This document shows positions 9,157-17,921 of a stretch of DNA of 64,000 nucleotides, piece after piece. The position numbers and the translations under genes are program-made. How positions within the stretch are numbered: position 1 is the stretch's first letter; each line of letters begins with the position of its first letter. The DNA comes from Pleomorphomonas sp. PLEO (GTDB lineage Bacteria; Pseudomonadota; Alphaproteobacteria; Rhizobiales; Pleomorphomonadaceae). Under the pieces are notes generated by a model that did no database searches, was not told the origin of the DNA, and worked only from the letters and a program-made list of their open reading frames with translations. The stretch is from assembly GCF_041320595.1 (NCBI RefSeq), contig NZ_CP166625.1:1933501-1997500 (forward strand), given 5' to 3'.

Positions 9157-9838
9157 TCGATGGATGCACGGCGTCGTGGTGTTCGCGCCTGAAGGCGTCG
9201 AGGGTGGCGGCGAAGCCGCGCCTGAGAGTCTGATGTTTCCGACCGACGCCGCCCCTGTGGCGGAAGCTGGCTCATCGCCCGATGGCGGCGGCACGAATGC
9301 CAATCCGCCTGCAGCCAAGAGTGAGGCTCCGGACACGGGCGCTCTCGATCCCGCCGACGAAGTGCCCGAGGACGGCCGCTACGACTTCCACCTGCCCGAG
9401 GGCATGGCGCTCGACGACAAGCTGGCCGAGGCGATGGCGCCGGTTCTCAAGGATATTGGCCTGACGCGGGGCCAGGCCCAGGCTTTGGCCGGGGCGCTGG
9501 CCGCCCATCGCCAGGCGGAAGCGGCGACGGGTGGCCGCGAATGGGCCGATATCCAGACGGGATGGGTCAACTCGGCCAGGAAGGATTCCGAGATCGGCGG
9601 TGCCCGCTGGGATGCATCGGTGGCCACCGCGCAGGGGGCGCTGGCCCGCTTCGGCACGCCGGGCCTCAAGGCGTTTCTCACCGAAAGTGGCGGCGGAAAC
9701 CACCCCGAGGTTATCCGCTTCATGGCGCGCGTCGGCAACGCGATCGCCGACGACCGGCCGGAGAGCGGCGGGAGCGGGGCGGGACAGACGCTTGAAGCCG
9801 CTCATCTGCTGTTTCCCAGCGATAAGCCCAAGGGGTAA
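9149..9838 (+). CDS. Probable capsid scaffold/assembly protein
   Basis: A 229-residue acidic protein starting at the ATG at 9149, inside the end of the preceding gene (GGATGGGG upstream). An Ala/Pro/Asp-rich N-terminal half of low complexity is followed by helical segments (LAEAMAPVLKDIGLTRGQAQ, REWADIQTGWVNSARKDSE). Position immediately before the major capsid gene, acidic character and helical content fit a scaffolding protein that directs prohead assembly and is then released. No protease motif is seen. The assignment is by position and composition. Confidence 0.6.
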   Translation: MLDRWMHGVVVFAPEGVEGGGEAAPESLMFPTDAAPVAEAGSSPDGGGTNANPPAAKSEAPDTGALDPADEVPEDGRYDFHLPEGMALDDKLAEAMAPVLKDIGLTRGQAQALAGALAAHRQAEAATGGREWADIQTGWVNSARKDSEIGGARWDASVATAQGALARFGTPGLKAFLTESGGGNHPEVIRFMARVGNAIADDRPESGGSGAGQTLEAAHLLFPSDKPKG

Positions 9839-9845
9839 ATGACAC

Positions 9846-10895
9846 ATGGCCACCGTTGGCACCTACTACCCGAACCTGATCGACGCGCAGAAGCAGAGCG
9901 CCGAGGGTACGGTTCTCGAAATCCTGTCGCAGCAGAATCCGGTGCTGGACGACGCGATGGTGACCGTCTGCAACCAGCAGGCCATCCATCGCCACATGAT
10001 CCGCACCGGCCTGCCGTCGGTCGCCTGGGGGCGCCTCTATAAGGGCGTGCCGCAGTCCAAAGCCACCGTGCAGCAGGTGGACGACACCACCGGCTTCCTG
10101 GAGGCGCGTTCTGAGATCGACGTGCGCCTGCTGGCTCTCGCCAAGGACGCCGCCAAGCAGCGCCTCGTCGACAGCGCGCCGTTCCTGGAAGCCATGAACC
10201 AGGAGATGGCGACCGGCATTTTCTACCACGACGTCGCCACCACGCCGGAGAAGTTCAAGGGCCTCGCCGCCCGCTACAACGCCTATTACGACGGCCCCAA
10301 CGCCACCAAGCCGAACATCGCCGCCGGACAGGTGGTGGATGGCGGCGGCCGCGGCGCCGACAACACCTCCATCTGGTTCGTCACCTGGGGCGACCACGCC
10401 ACGTCGCTGCTGACGCCCGAGGGCATTCCCACCGGCGTGCAGGTGGCCGACAAGGGCGAGGAAGTGACGCTGGATGCCGCCGGCAACAAGTTCTACGTCA
10501 AGTCGACGCTGTTCTCCTGGCACGTCGGCATGTTCGTCAAGGACTGGCGCTACAACGCCCGCATCGCCAACATCGACGTGTCCGACATGATGGCGGGTTC
10601 GGTGGATCTGTGGCGCCTGCTGCGCGAGGCCTACTATCGCCTGCAGTCGCGCCGGCTGAATGCCACCTCCAGCCGCATCGCCATCTACATGAACCGCGAC
10701 GTGCTGGAAGTGCTGGACGCCCAGTCGTCCGACCGGTCGCTGGTGACCAACGCTGGCAGCTACAACTACTCGGCGCCGGGCCTCAAGCGCGACAGCATCG
10801 AGGGCAAGGAAGTGCTGACCTATCGCGGCATTCCCATTCGGGAAACCGACGCCCTTCTCAATACCGAGGCCTCTCTGGCTGCCTACGCCGGTTGA
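9846..10895 (+). CDS. Major capsid protein (GP7-like)
   Basis: A 349-residue protein with AAGGGG upstream of its ATG. The sequence (ATVGTYYPNLIDAQ at the start; MIRTGLPSVAWGRLYKGVPQ; SSRIAIYMNRDVLEVLD; GIPIRETDALLNTE at the end) matches the GP7/BPP-1-like class of major capsid proteins, which adopt the HK97 fold and assemble into the icosahedral shell. Length is typical. It follows the probable scaffold and precedes the cement protein. A GC-rich hairpin just downstream may attenuate read-through. Confidence 0.85.
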   Translation: MATVGTYYPNLIDAQKQSAEGTVLEILSQQNPVLDDAMVTVCNQQAIHRHMIRTGLPSVAWGRLYKGVPQSKATVQQVDDTTGFLEARSEIDVRLLALAKDAAKQRLVDSAPFLEAMNQEMATGIFYHDVATTPEKFKGLAARYNAYYDGPNATKPNIAAGQVVDGGGRGADNTSIWFVTWGDHATSLLTPEGIPTGVQVADKGEEVTLDAAGNKFYVKSTLFSWHVGMFVKDWRYNARIANIDVSDMMAGSVDLWRLLREAYYRLQSRRLNATSSRIAIYMNRDVLEVLDAQSSDRSLVTNAGSYNYSAPGLKRDSIEGKEVLTYRGIPIRETDALLNTEASLAAYAG

Positions 10896-10904
10896 TCCTG
10901 AAGT

Positions 10905-10927
10905 GCCCGCTCCGGCGGGCGCCTTTC
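10905..10927 (+). terminator. Hairpin after major capsid gene
   Basis: GCCCGC/GCGGGC stem with a 4-nt TCCG loop, followed by GCCTTTCTCC. The T-run is weak, so it is probably an attenuator that lowers expression downstream of the abundant capsid protein rather than a full stop. Confidence 0.5.
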
Positions 10928-10952
10928 TCCTCGCTTTTTCAAGGACACTCCC

Positions 10953-11375
10953 ATGATCCTCGACACGCAGGCGCTGTTCTCGGACGCTCAGGCGATCACC
11001 GCGACGGCAGCCTCCACCAACACCCTCGACTTCGGCCCCATCTCGCCGGCCATCAAGAACTTCGATGCCGGCAAGGGCGACGAGGTGGCCCTCTTGGTGC
11101 AGGTGGTGGAAGACTTCAACAACCTGACCTCGCTGCAGATCGACCTGGAGCTCGACAGCACCACCACCTTCACGCCCGACAAGGTGATCCCGCTGGCCAC
11201 CGCCACGCTGGCCCAGCTGAAGGCCGGCATGCAGATCGCCCGCGACGACCTGCCGCGCGGCATCACGCTGCAGTATGGCCGCCTGAAGTACACAGTATCA
11301 GGCACGGCGCCCACCACCGGCAAGATCACCGCCGGCATCGTCGCCGGCGTGCAGTCGAACGGGGTGAGCATCTGA
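10953..11375 (+). CDS. Bbp16-like capsid cement protein
   Basis: A 140-residue protein directly downstream of the major capsid gene. It reads as an all-beta protein (ILDTQALFSDAQAIT, LLVQVVEDFNNLTSLQIDLE, GMQIARDDLPRGITLQYGRL), in keeping with BPP-1-type cement proteins (Bbp16) that trimerise on the capsid surface and stabilise it. Its stop codon overlaps the next start (TGATG), so the two are translated together. Confidence 0.75.
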   Translation: MILDTQALFSDAQAITATAASTNTLDFGPISPAIKNFDAGKGDEVALLVQVVEDFNNLTSLQIDLELDSTTTFTPDKVIPLATATLAQLKAGMQIARDDLPRGITLQYGRLKYTVSGTAPTTGKITAGIVAGVQSNGVSI

Positions 11376-11668
11376 TGCGCGTCACCGCCGTCCGCAAGGG
11401 CTACTTCGGCGGCAAGATCCGCGACGCCGGGGAGGTCTTCGACCTTCCCGACGCGCTGATGACGGACGGGCTGAAGCCGTCGTGGGTGGAAGCGGAGGGA
11501 GAGGCTGGTGGTGCTTCGGCCGAGCCGGACGGCGAGCCCACACCCCGCAAGCGCGGCCGCAAACCGAAGGCGGCTTCGACTGAAGAGCCTGCTCCTCCCG
11601 GCAACGGCCTGACCGAAGCCCTGGGCGGGCCCCCACCGGATTGGATCCCGGGAAATATCAGCGACTGA
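11375..11668 (+). CDS. Small phage head-module protein
   Basis: A 97-residue protein starting with the ATG that overlaps the cement gene stop. The first ~45 residues (RVTAVRKGYFGGKIRDAGEV, FDLPDALMTDGLKPSWVEAE) form a compact conserved core. The rest is a basic/proline-rich tail (PRKRGRKPKAAST) that looks disordered. The function is unknown; by position it is probably a minor structural or completion protein. A diverged second copy of its 5' part lies at 14507, on the far side of the AraC/SDR block. A strong terminator follows. Confidence 0.65.
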   Translation: MRVTAVRKGYFGGKIRDAGEVFDLPDALMTDGLKPSWVEAEGEAGGASAEPDGEPTPRKRGRKPKAASTEEPAPPGNGLTEALGGPPPDWIPGNISD

Positions 11669-11671
11669 CAA

Positions 11672-11699
11672 AGGCGGGCCTCGGCCCGCCTAGGTTTTT
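11672..11699 (+). terminator. Intrinsic terminator of capsid operon
   Basis: Perfect 9-bp stem AGGCGGGCC/GGCCCGCCT with a 2-nt loop, then TAGGTTTTT. It closes the phage capsid transcription unit just before the AraC/SDR cargo block. Confidence 0.85.
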
Positions 11700-11841
11700 G
11701 ACTTAAGCAGTCTCACTAGAACCGCGCTTTCAAAGAGCGCCGTCGTTCCCCCTCTTCGAAGAGCTCGGCCCCTCGCGGCAGCAGCCAGCCCTCCCCGGTT
11801 GGTCCGTCAAATGGGATGGCCGCATCAGAGGCTCATGACAG

Positions 11842-12783
11842 TCAAATGCTCGACTGCCGCGTCGTCGGCTGCGTGCTCTGCGCAGTCAGCCGGTACTGGC
11901 GTGGGGAACAGCCGTGCATCCGCTTGAACGCTCGAGCGAACGATCGTTCGCAGTCATAGCCAATCGCAAGACCGATCTCGGCGGCGGATTCCTGGCTCGT
12001 CGCCAGTCGATCTTGCGCGAGCAGCATTCGCCACCGCGTCAGATAGTCGAGCGGCGCGATCCCCATCGCTGCCCTGAACTTCAGCGCGAAGCTGGTGCGC
12101 GACATGCCGCTGATGACGGCGAGCGACTGGAGTGTCCATCGGTGGTGAGGCTCCGCGTGCATCGCGCCGACGGCTGCGCGCAGCCGCGTATCGGCCAGGG
12201 CGGCGAGCCATCCGGTCCGTGGATGGCTGGCGTCTGCGATCGAGGCGCGAAGCGCCTGCACCAGCATCATCGTCACCAGCTGCTGGGCAAGAAGACTGGT
12301 GCCGGCGCGCGGGGTGCGCAGTTCCGATGCCAGGCGGTCCACGCACCAGGCCATCACCTCTCGGTCCTGTCCCTCACGAAAGCGGACGACTGGCGGCATC
12401 GCGCCGAAAAGCAGATGGGCTTGCCCGCTCGCCAGGGCGAAGAATCCACCCACCGCGAGGAAGTCGCCGCCGCCATTGATGGTCACGACACGCCCGTCGA
12501 AGGCTGGCGGAAGAACCGCCTCCAGACTCAATGGCTCGACTGCCATGCCGCCGGCTATGCGGAAGGGCAGGCCTTGGGTGGCGAGGAAGCATTCGCCCGC
12601 TCGGATCTCGACCGACGATTCCTCCTCGTCGAGCCATAAGGAACACATTCCTTCGACGACCGCGAAGAACTTGATCCCGTCATGGACAGGAAATTGGATC
12701 GCCCAGTCGCCGCCGGCGTCGAGGCCGGCCGCTCCATAACTGCGGATCTTGAGCAAACGAAGGAGATCGGATAGCGGGTCCAC
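11842..12783 (-). CDS. AraC-family transcriptional regulator
   Basis: A 313-residue regulator. The N-terminal ~180 residues form a cupin-like sensor (IQFPVHDGIKFFAVVEGMC, ECFLATQGLPFRIAGG). The C-terminal ~100 residues carry two helix-turn-helix motifs typical of AraC/XylS proteins (LQSLAVISGMSRTSFALKF; AAEIGLAIGYDCERSFARAF; ending FKRMHGCSPRQYR). It is transcribed divergently from two short-chain dehydrogenase genes about 100 bases away, so it probably activates or represses them in response to a small molecule. It is cargo within the phage head module. Confidence 0.85.
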   Translation of the reverse strand: MDPLSDLLRLLKIRSYGAAGLDAGGDWAIQFPVHDGIKFFAVVEGMCSLWLDEEESSVEIRAGECFLATQGLPFRIAGGMAVEPLSLEAVLPPAFDGRVVTINGGGDFLAVGGFFALASGQAHLLFGAMPPVVRFREGQDREVMAWCVDRLASELRTPRAGTSLLAQQLVTMMLVQALRASIADASHPRTGWLAALADTRLRAAVGAMHAEPHHRWTLQSLAVISGMSRTSFALKFRAAMGIAPLDYLTRWRMLLAQDRLATSQESAAEIGLAIGYDCERSFARAFKRMHGCSPRQYRLTAQSTQPTTRQSSI

Positions 12784-12883
12784 GACGCAACTTTGAACGA
12801 TCTGCTACAAATACGGTACGTTGTGACATAGCACGGACCGCCTCAGCTGCCTACTCTGTCGTCATTCTAGTCAGGAGGGCGAG

Positions 12884-13635
12884 ATGGGCCGGCTTGCAGG
12901 AAAGCATGCATTGATCACCGGGGGATCGAGCGGGATCGGGCTCGAAACGGCGCGCCAGTTCTTGTCCGAAGGCGCGAAAGTCGCGATCACCGGGCGGACC
13001 CAGGCGGGCCTGGACCACGCCAGGGGGAGCTCGGCGACGCCCTCCTGACCTTTCGGTCCGACGCGTCGGACCTCGACGGGCAGGCGACACTGGCAGGCGA
13101 GCTGTTCCGTGTCTGGCCGAACCTCGACATCCTCATGTGCAATGCCGCCGACACCACGCAGTTGCCGCTGGAGGAATGGACCCCTGACCGCTTCGACCAG
13201 CTCATTGCGACCAATCTGAAAGGCCCGATCTTCCTTATTCAGTCGCTGCTGCCGTTCTTCGCTCGACCGGCTTCGATCATTCTGATCGGCTCGGTGTCCG
13301 CCCTGATCGGGCATCGCCACTCCACCGTCTATGGTGCTGCCAAGGCCGGTCTGACGGCCCTGGCAGCCGGCTTGTCCTACGAGCTGAAGGGGCGTGGGAT
13401 TCGCGTCAACGCGATCAGTCCGGGCCCGGTCGTCACCAACGCGCTCAGGGCCCTGGATCCGGCGACGCGCGAAGCCCTGTATCGGGAGTTCGCCAGCCAG
13501 GTTCCGATCGGACGGAATGGCCAAGCGGCGGAGATCGCCAAGGCGGCTGTCTATCTCGGTTCGGACGAGTCGGCCTTCACCGTCGCCCAGTTGCTCCGGA
13601 TCGACGGGGGGCTCGGCCATGTCGCGGTCGATTGA
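12884..13635 (+). pseudogene. Short-chain dehydrogenase, frameshifted
   Basis: The ATG at 12884 (with AGGAGGG upstream) begins [20 protein letters not shown], a complete Rossmann start with TGxxxGIG. The frame breaks near 13022-13030 and the remainder continues in another frame: LMCNAADTTQL replaces the usual NNAG, then catalytic S and YGAAKAG, and VNAISPGPVVTNAL. One missing base in the G-run at 13023-13027 explains it. It is either a recent pseudogene or a sequencing error in a homopolymer. The intact protein would be a ~250-residue classical SDR oxidoreductase. It overlaps the start of the next SDR gene and is divergent from an AraC regulator. Confidence 0.75.
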
Positions 13636-14464
13636 TAGGGGCGGCCCCCGCATAGGGGTGGTGACGGGCGCAACCGGAGGTCTGGGCCGCGAGATTGCGC
13701 GCGGGCTGGTCCGCGACGGCATGACCGTCATCCTCGGCGTGAGGGATGCACGCAAGGGCGAGATGGTGCAGGCAGAGCTTGGCCGGGAGCCGGGAGGCGG
13801 GCGTATCGATATCCTGCCGCTCGATCTAGCCAGCATGGCGTCGGCGCGGCAGTTCGCGGCCAGCGTCGCCGAGCGGCATTCGTCGGTCAACCTCTTGGTC
13901 AATAACGCTGGCGCCTGGTTCAACGAGCGTCGACTGTCGCCCGACGGGCACGAGATGACTCTGGCGACGAACATGCTCGGCCCTTACGTTCTGACCCGAT
14001 CCCTGCTCCCGCTGCTGCGCGCGGGCGCACCATCGCGGATTATCAACATCGTCTCGGCTGCGACGGGTGGCTACGATGTCGACGACCTCGAATGGAAGCG
14101 GCGGCGCTACAACGGCTTCAAAGCCTACACGCAGTCCAAGCAGGCACTGCGCTTCATGACCTGGATGCTGGGTCGCGAGCTCGAGGGCGCGGGCGTGGTC
14201 GCCAACGCAGTCTCTCCCGGGTTCGTCGCCTCCGGCTTCCTCGACAATGCCACTGGCGTGATCGCGATGATGTTGCGGCTGCTGAGGCCGTTCGCAGTCT
14301 CGCCTCAGAAAGCAGCATCGACCCCGCTTTGGGTGGCCCTTGCACCGGAATGGGAGAGCCGGACCGGCAAGTATGTCGAAAACCACAGGGAGAAAGACCG
14401 AGGACGATCCGATCAGGCAGATCTTGACGCCCTTGGCCAATGGCTCCGCCAAACGGCCGAGTGA
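13619..14464 (+). CDS. Short-chain dehydrogenase/reductase
   Basis: A 281-residue NAD(P)-dependent oxidoreductase. The ATG at 13619 lies 17 bases inside the end of the preceding SDR gene. The cofactor motif is TGATGGLG near residue 17, the core motif NNAG, and the catalytic residues are Ser in NIVSAATGG and YxxxK in KAYTQSKQAL. The insert between Ser and Tyr (DDLEWKRRRYNGF) resembles retinol-dehydrogenase/WWOX-like SDRs. The substrate is unknown. It is probably co-transcribed with the upstream SDR and controlled by the divergent AraC protein. Confidence 0.85.
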   Translation: MSRSIDRGGPRIGVVTGATGGLGREIARGLVRDGMTVILGVRDARKGEMVQAELGREPGGGRIDILPLDLASMASARQFAASVAERHSSVNLLVNNAGAWFNERRLSPDGHEMTLATNMLGPYVLTRSLLPLLRAGAPSRIINIVSAATGGYDVDDLEWKRRRYNGFKAYTQSKQALRFMTWMLGRELEGAGVVANAVSPGFVASGFLDNATGVIAMMLRLLRPFAVSPQKAASTPLWVALAPEWESRTGKYVENHREKDRGRSDQADLDALGQWLRQTAE

Positions 14465-14506
14465 AACAGATCAACTGACCGGCCCCGCAGAGGGCACGTG
14501 CTGCTG

Positions 14507-14782
14507 ATGCGCGTCACCACGGTCAGCAAGGGCTGCTTCGGCGGCAAGATCCGCGACGCCGGGGAGGCGTTTGATCTTCCCGACGCGCTGATGGGGGAGG
14601 GGCTGAAGCCGTCGTGGGTGGAGGCGGAGGGGGCGATCTGGGGCGCCTCCCGACATCCGATCCAATCGAGGGCGGTGGGCTCGGGCCACTCTTTCATATC
14701 CGGCTGCGGCGAGCTCGGCTGTCCTGTGGGGAGGGTATCCGGTAGGCACCTAAAATTGTCACGGTCTGCTTCATCAGCCTGA
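14507..14782 (+). pseudogene. Diverged partial copy of phage gene at 11375
   Basis: About 130 bases (14507-14635) match the 5' part of the small phage gene at 11375 (RVTTVSKGCFGGKIRDAGEA, then LPDALMGEGLKPSWVEAEG). After that the sequence is unrelated and the frame ends at 14782. The two copies bracket the AraC/SDR block. It may be a chimeric short gene of 91 codons, but the loss of the basic tail suggests a remnant. Confidence 0.6.
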
Positions 14783-14787
14783 AAGGA

Positions 14788-15402
14788 ATGAACGACATTC
14801 TTCCACAGGTTGTGGAGGGGCGCTCAATGCTCGGTCATTTGTTCTTTTTCTATGGAAGGATCGGGCGTCTCAGGTTTTTTCTGTTGAGCTGGGTCTTCGT
14901 GCCCCTGGCCCTGTTTCTGTCCTGGCTCGTACTGTTCTTGATCCCCGCGTTCGGCTCTGGCTTTTGGAAGTCCGAACCAGTGTTTTTCACAATCCTGATC
15001 CTGCCGTTTGCGGTGTTCTCCTGGGTCGAACTGAGCCTTCAGGCCGTGCGCGTTCGTGACATCGGCTGGAAGAGTGGCATTATCATTCCGATCCTGCTTG
15101 CGATCAACGTCGGTAACCTGATGCTCGCCTATGCCTTCGAGACCAGGATCTTCGACGTCGTTTCCTACGCGATCAATACGCTTGCCATGTTGATCTTCCA
15201 GTTCACGCCGAGCGACGGCGAGGACATGTTCTCTGCCTTCGTCATTCCGGGACTTCCGCTGCCGAACCTGCGTTGGGATGTCTTCCGGCGGAACCGTGTG
15301 GAAGCTCCGGCGCCCATCAACCGCAAGCCGCGCCAGCAGCCCTTTGAAGCGCACCGCTACCCGCGCGAAAAGGTGCCGTTCGGCCGCCGTGGCCTGACCT
15401 GA
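14788..15402 (+). CDS. DUF805 family membrane protein
   Basis: A 204-residue inner-membrane protein. The characteristic start of this family (FYGRIGRLRFFLLSW) is present, followed by about four transmembrane segments and a hydrophilic Pro/Arg-rich tail. The ATG at 14788 (AAAGGA upstream) gives 204 residues; an ATG at 14827 with GGAGGGG upstream gives 191 and aligns better with the usual family start. The function of DUF805 proteins is unknown. No operon partner is apparent. Confidence 0.65.
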   Translation: MNDILPQVVEGRSMLGHLFFFYGRIGRLRFFLLSWVFVPLALFLSWLVLFLIPAFGSGFWKSEPVFFTILILPFAVFSWVELSLQAVRVRDIGWKSGIIIPILLAINVGNLMLAYAFETRIFDVVSYAINTLAMLIFQFTPSDGEDMFSAFVIPGLPLPNLRWDVFRRNRVEAPAPINRKPRQQPFEAHRYPREKVPFGRRGLT

Positions 15403-15484
15403 CGGCTCGGACTCGTTTGGCTGGTTTCCGCTATTGGGCGTCCTCTAGCGGTAGATGAAAACCGCGTCGTCCTGCCCCGGCCAC

Positions 15485-15832
15485 TCACCCCAACGCGCCG
15501 GCGCCACCGATCGTCTCCACATCGCCCACCACCCAGTCGGCGATCGCGCGCAGCTCGGCGCCGGCCTTGATGTGCTCGGGGTGTTCGGCAAACTGGCTGA
15601 GCGCCTGCCGGTCGCGGAAGACGGAGAATTGGACGAGGTGCCAATTCTTGCGCTGATCGAGGTTTTCGCTAACCTGCCAATAGGAAATGCCGGCGTTTGG
15701 ACCGCCGCAGCGGGTGCCGAGCGATTGGTGGTGGTCCAGAAACCGGCGGCGCGTTTCCGCCGATATACCCTCGTGAAACGAGATGAAAACGACGTGGACG
15801 AGCAGCTTGGAGGTGGCGAGGTCGAGGCCCAT
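15485..15832 (-). CDS. Dabb/stress-responsive alpha-beta barrel protein
   Basis: A 115-residue single-domain protein of the ferredoxin-like dimeric alpha-beta barrel class: LLVHVVFISFHEGISAETRR, a middle GISYWQVSENLDQRKNWHLV, and a C-terminal FAEHPEHIKAGAELRAIADW. The HP-x-H element is typical of Dabb proteins. The substrate is unknown. It is monocistronic. A start a few residues later cannot be excluded. Confidence 0.65.
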   Translation of the reverse strand: MGLDLATSKLLVHVVFISFHEGISAETRRRFLDHHQSLGTRCGGPNAGISYWQVSENLDQRKNWHLVQFSVFRDRQALSQFAEHPEHIKAGAELRAIADWVVGDVETIGGAGALG

Positions 15833-16185
15833 CGGGAGCTCCTGGGTGGATGCTTCTCCTAACAGGAATTGGCCGCGCCGTCGCGACGCCGAAAGCGATC
15901 TCTTCCGCTGCCTTTACCTCCTTTGCGTGTCGCGCGGGTAGTATATCCGCCATGCTTGCATGCATTACGGACACACTCGACGATCTGATTTCGAAAAGAA
16001 TGCCGGGTCGGTTGGTGGGGTAGGGTTGTTTAACGACCTATTAAGCAATCTAGCCCGCAAATCGACAGGCGCCGCAAAGAGGCACTCGCGGGATTTACAT
16101 GCCCGGAGAAGACTCTGGACCATCTATGCGCCGGTGCTCGTAGTGCCCCGGATGCGTTGTCTTCCCGAGTGTTGGGAGGGCTGCG
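15833..16185. other. 353-base non-coding stretch
   Basis: Between the Dabb gene and the transglutaminase-like peptidase gene nothing convincing is seen. Short open frames here have no recognisable content. The part nearest 16186 presumably holds the peptidase promoter. Confidence 0.4.
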
Positions 16186-16785
16186 ATGCGTCAAGTCTAC
16201 TCACTGAGTCCACTTATCGACGTGTTTGCGAGGTGTTCCTTGACCTCTGTTCTCGCGCTGCTCGCCGGGCTTACCGCGGCTCAGACGATAGGGCCGGCTG
16301 GCTTCTATGATTTGTGCACCGCGCAACAGGCGGAGTGCCAGCCCGTCGTCCAGACCCAGAGCCTGACCTTTAACGACGTCAGCCGGATCAACCGGCAGGT
16401 CAACAAGGATATCCGCCCACAGCCTGAACCGGCTGGAACCGATGTCTGGACGATAGGACCTCGGGATGGCGACTGCGAGGACTACGCGATGACCAAGCGC
16501 CACGACCTCATCGCGGCGGGCCTTGGCAGCGACCGGGCGCGGGTTGCCGTCGGGGTCGCCAAGGGCGGGCAGCTCCATGCCATTCTCGTCGTCAGTTTCG
16601 GGCCGAACTTCTACATCCTCGACAACCTGACCGACGAACTGCTGCCGGCGGAAAAATCGGACGTCAGGATCGCCAGCATTCAGTCGCCGGAAAACCCGCG
16701 CGTGTGGCTGAAGGCGCCGGGAAGCGAAAATGCCGCCGAGCCGCCGGTTTTCATGGCGCAAGTGGACGTGTTGCCGCCACGGTGA
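16186..16785 (+). CDS. Transglutaminase-like cysteine peptidase
   Basis: A 199-residue BTLCP-type protein with a cleavable or anchoring N-terminal hydrophobic segment (SVLALLAGLTAAQT). The catalytic triad is recognisable: Cys in GDCEDYAMTKR, His in QLHAILVV and Asp in ILDNLTDEL. Proteins of this family are periplasmic in alpha- and other proteobacteria; some act on adhesin retention modules. It is not a phage gene and stands alone between phage remnants. Regulation is not evident. Confidence 0.85.
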   Translation: MRQVYSLSPLIDVFARCSLTSVLALLAGLTAAQTIGPAGFYDLCTAQQAECQPVVQTQSLTFNDVSRINRQVNKDIRPQPEPAGTDVWTIGPRDGDCEDYAMTKRHDLIAAGLGSDRARVAVGVAKGGQLHAILVVSFGPNFYILDNLTDELLPAEKSDVRIASIQSPENPRVWLKAPGSENAAEPPVFMAQVDVLPPR

Positions 16786-16869
16786 AAACCACCCACGCCT
16801 AGTTTGTCTCCATCAATTTTCCGGGCGCGCTCGACGAGCGCCGTTCGGCCTTCCTTTGAGGAGACACAC

Positions 16870-17679
16870 ATGGTGCAGTCCATCGGCAAACTCTACATGG
16901 GCGCGCGCGGGTCGCTGCCGTTTGAGGATGCGTCGCAGGCGGGCGCGGTGATCGGGACGATCACGGCGAGCGGGCAGTCGGTCAGCGTTTCGGCCGCCGC
17001 CTGCAATGGCGCCGTCTTCGCCTGGTGGGGCACGTTCTCCGGCATCAGCCTTGCTTTCGAGGCCTGTTACGAGGTCTCTCTCACCACCTGGGTTGCCATC
17101 TCGGCGCTGCCGGCCGCCGGCGGATCGCCGGTGACGTCGGTTTCGAGCCTTGCCTCGGCCAATGCCTATGAGATCTACGCGCCGGGCGCGCTGGCCGTCC
17201 GCGCCCGCGCCACGGCGTTCACCTCGGGCACGATGAACATTCGCGCCATCCCCGTCGCCATGATGCAGGATATGGCGCCCGCCCTGTCCGGGGGCACGCT
17301 GAGCGCTATCGGAGCGGCCTCCAGTGGCTCCGGCGCGCTGGCGACCGTCGCCCGGCTGGCGTCGGCCGCCGCCTCGGTGAACGCCACCGTGGCCAAGGCG
17401 TCGGCCGGCCGGCTGTACAAGATCTACGGCTACAACGCGGCGACGACGGTTCGCTATCTCAAGCTCTACAACAAGGCCACGGCGCCGACGGTGGGCACCG
17501 ACGCGCCGGTGGTCACCATTGCCCTGACGCCATCGCGCGAGTTCGACATCGATCTCGGCCTGATCGGCCACTATTTCTCCACCGGCATCGCCTACGCCCT
17601 GACCACCGGCGCCGCCGACGCGGATACCGGCGCGCTGACGGCGGCGGATGTGGTGGGGCTGGGATTGTGGGTGGCGTGA
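16870..17679 (+). CDS. Phage structural protein (head or tail decoration)
   Basis: A 269-residue protein with GAGGAGA upstream of its ATG. It is rich in Ala, Ser, Thr and Gly and reads as repetitive beta structure. The C-terminal block (GRLYKIYGYNAATTVRYLKL, then YNKATAPTVGTDAP, ending GLGLWVA) is of a kind often seen in phage virion decoration or fibre proteins. It probably belongs to the head module whose other genes end near 11.7 kb. A 78-bp diverged copy of its 3' end lies at 20378-20455, beyond an ATPase/TOPRIM cargo block. Confidence 0.65.
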   Translation: MVQSIGKLYMGARGSLPFEDASQAGAVIGTITASGQSVSVSAAACNGAVFAWWGTFSGISLAFEACYEVSLTTWVAISALPAAGGSPVTSVSSLASANAYEIYAPGALAVRARATAFTSGTMNIRAIPVAMMQDMAPALSGGTLSAIGAASSGSGALATVARLASAAASVNATVAKASAGRLYKIYGYNAATTVRYLKLYNKATAPTVGTDAPVVTIALTPSREFDIDLGLIGHYFSTGIAYALTTGAADADTGALTAADVVGLGLWVA

Positions 17680-17921
17680 GGGGGGATTGGGGCGGACATT
17701 TGAAAGCCTCTCTTGAACCCGATCAAGGCCCAGAGCGCTGGCTTTGGTTACGCGCTCACCTCTGCATAGAATCAACGAAGTTTGGCAAATAAAGCGCGCA
17801 TTGTGTACCGTTTGGCTACCTTCTGTTAAAAGTTCTGATTACAAAGTCTGTTAGCGTTTGAGGGGCGCGCTGACCGTTCGCCCCATTCAAGTAACCGACT
17901 GGGCTAACCGAAGGCCTCGGA

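Noticed and set aside
13135-13635. Short SDR gene starting at an ATG at 13135
   Set aside because: It lacks the cofactor-binding half, which is present just upstream in another frame; the locus is better described as one frameshifted gene.
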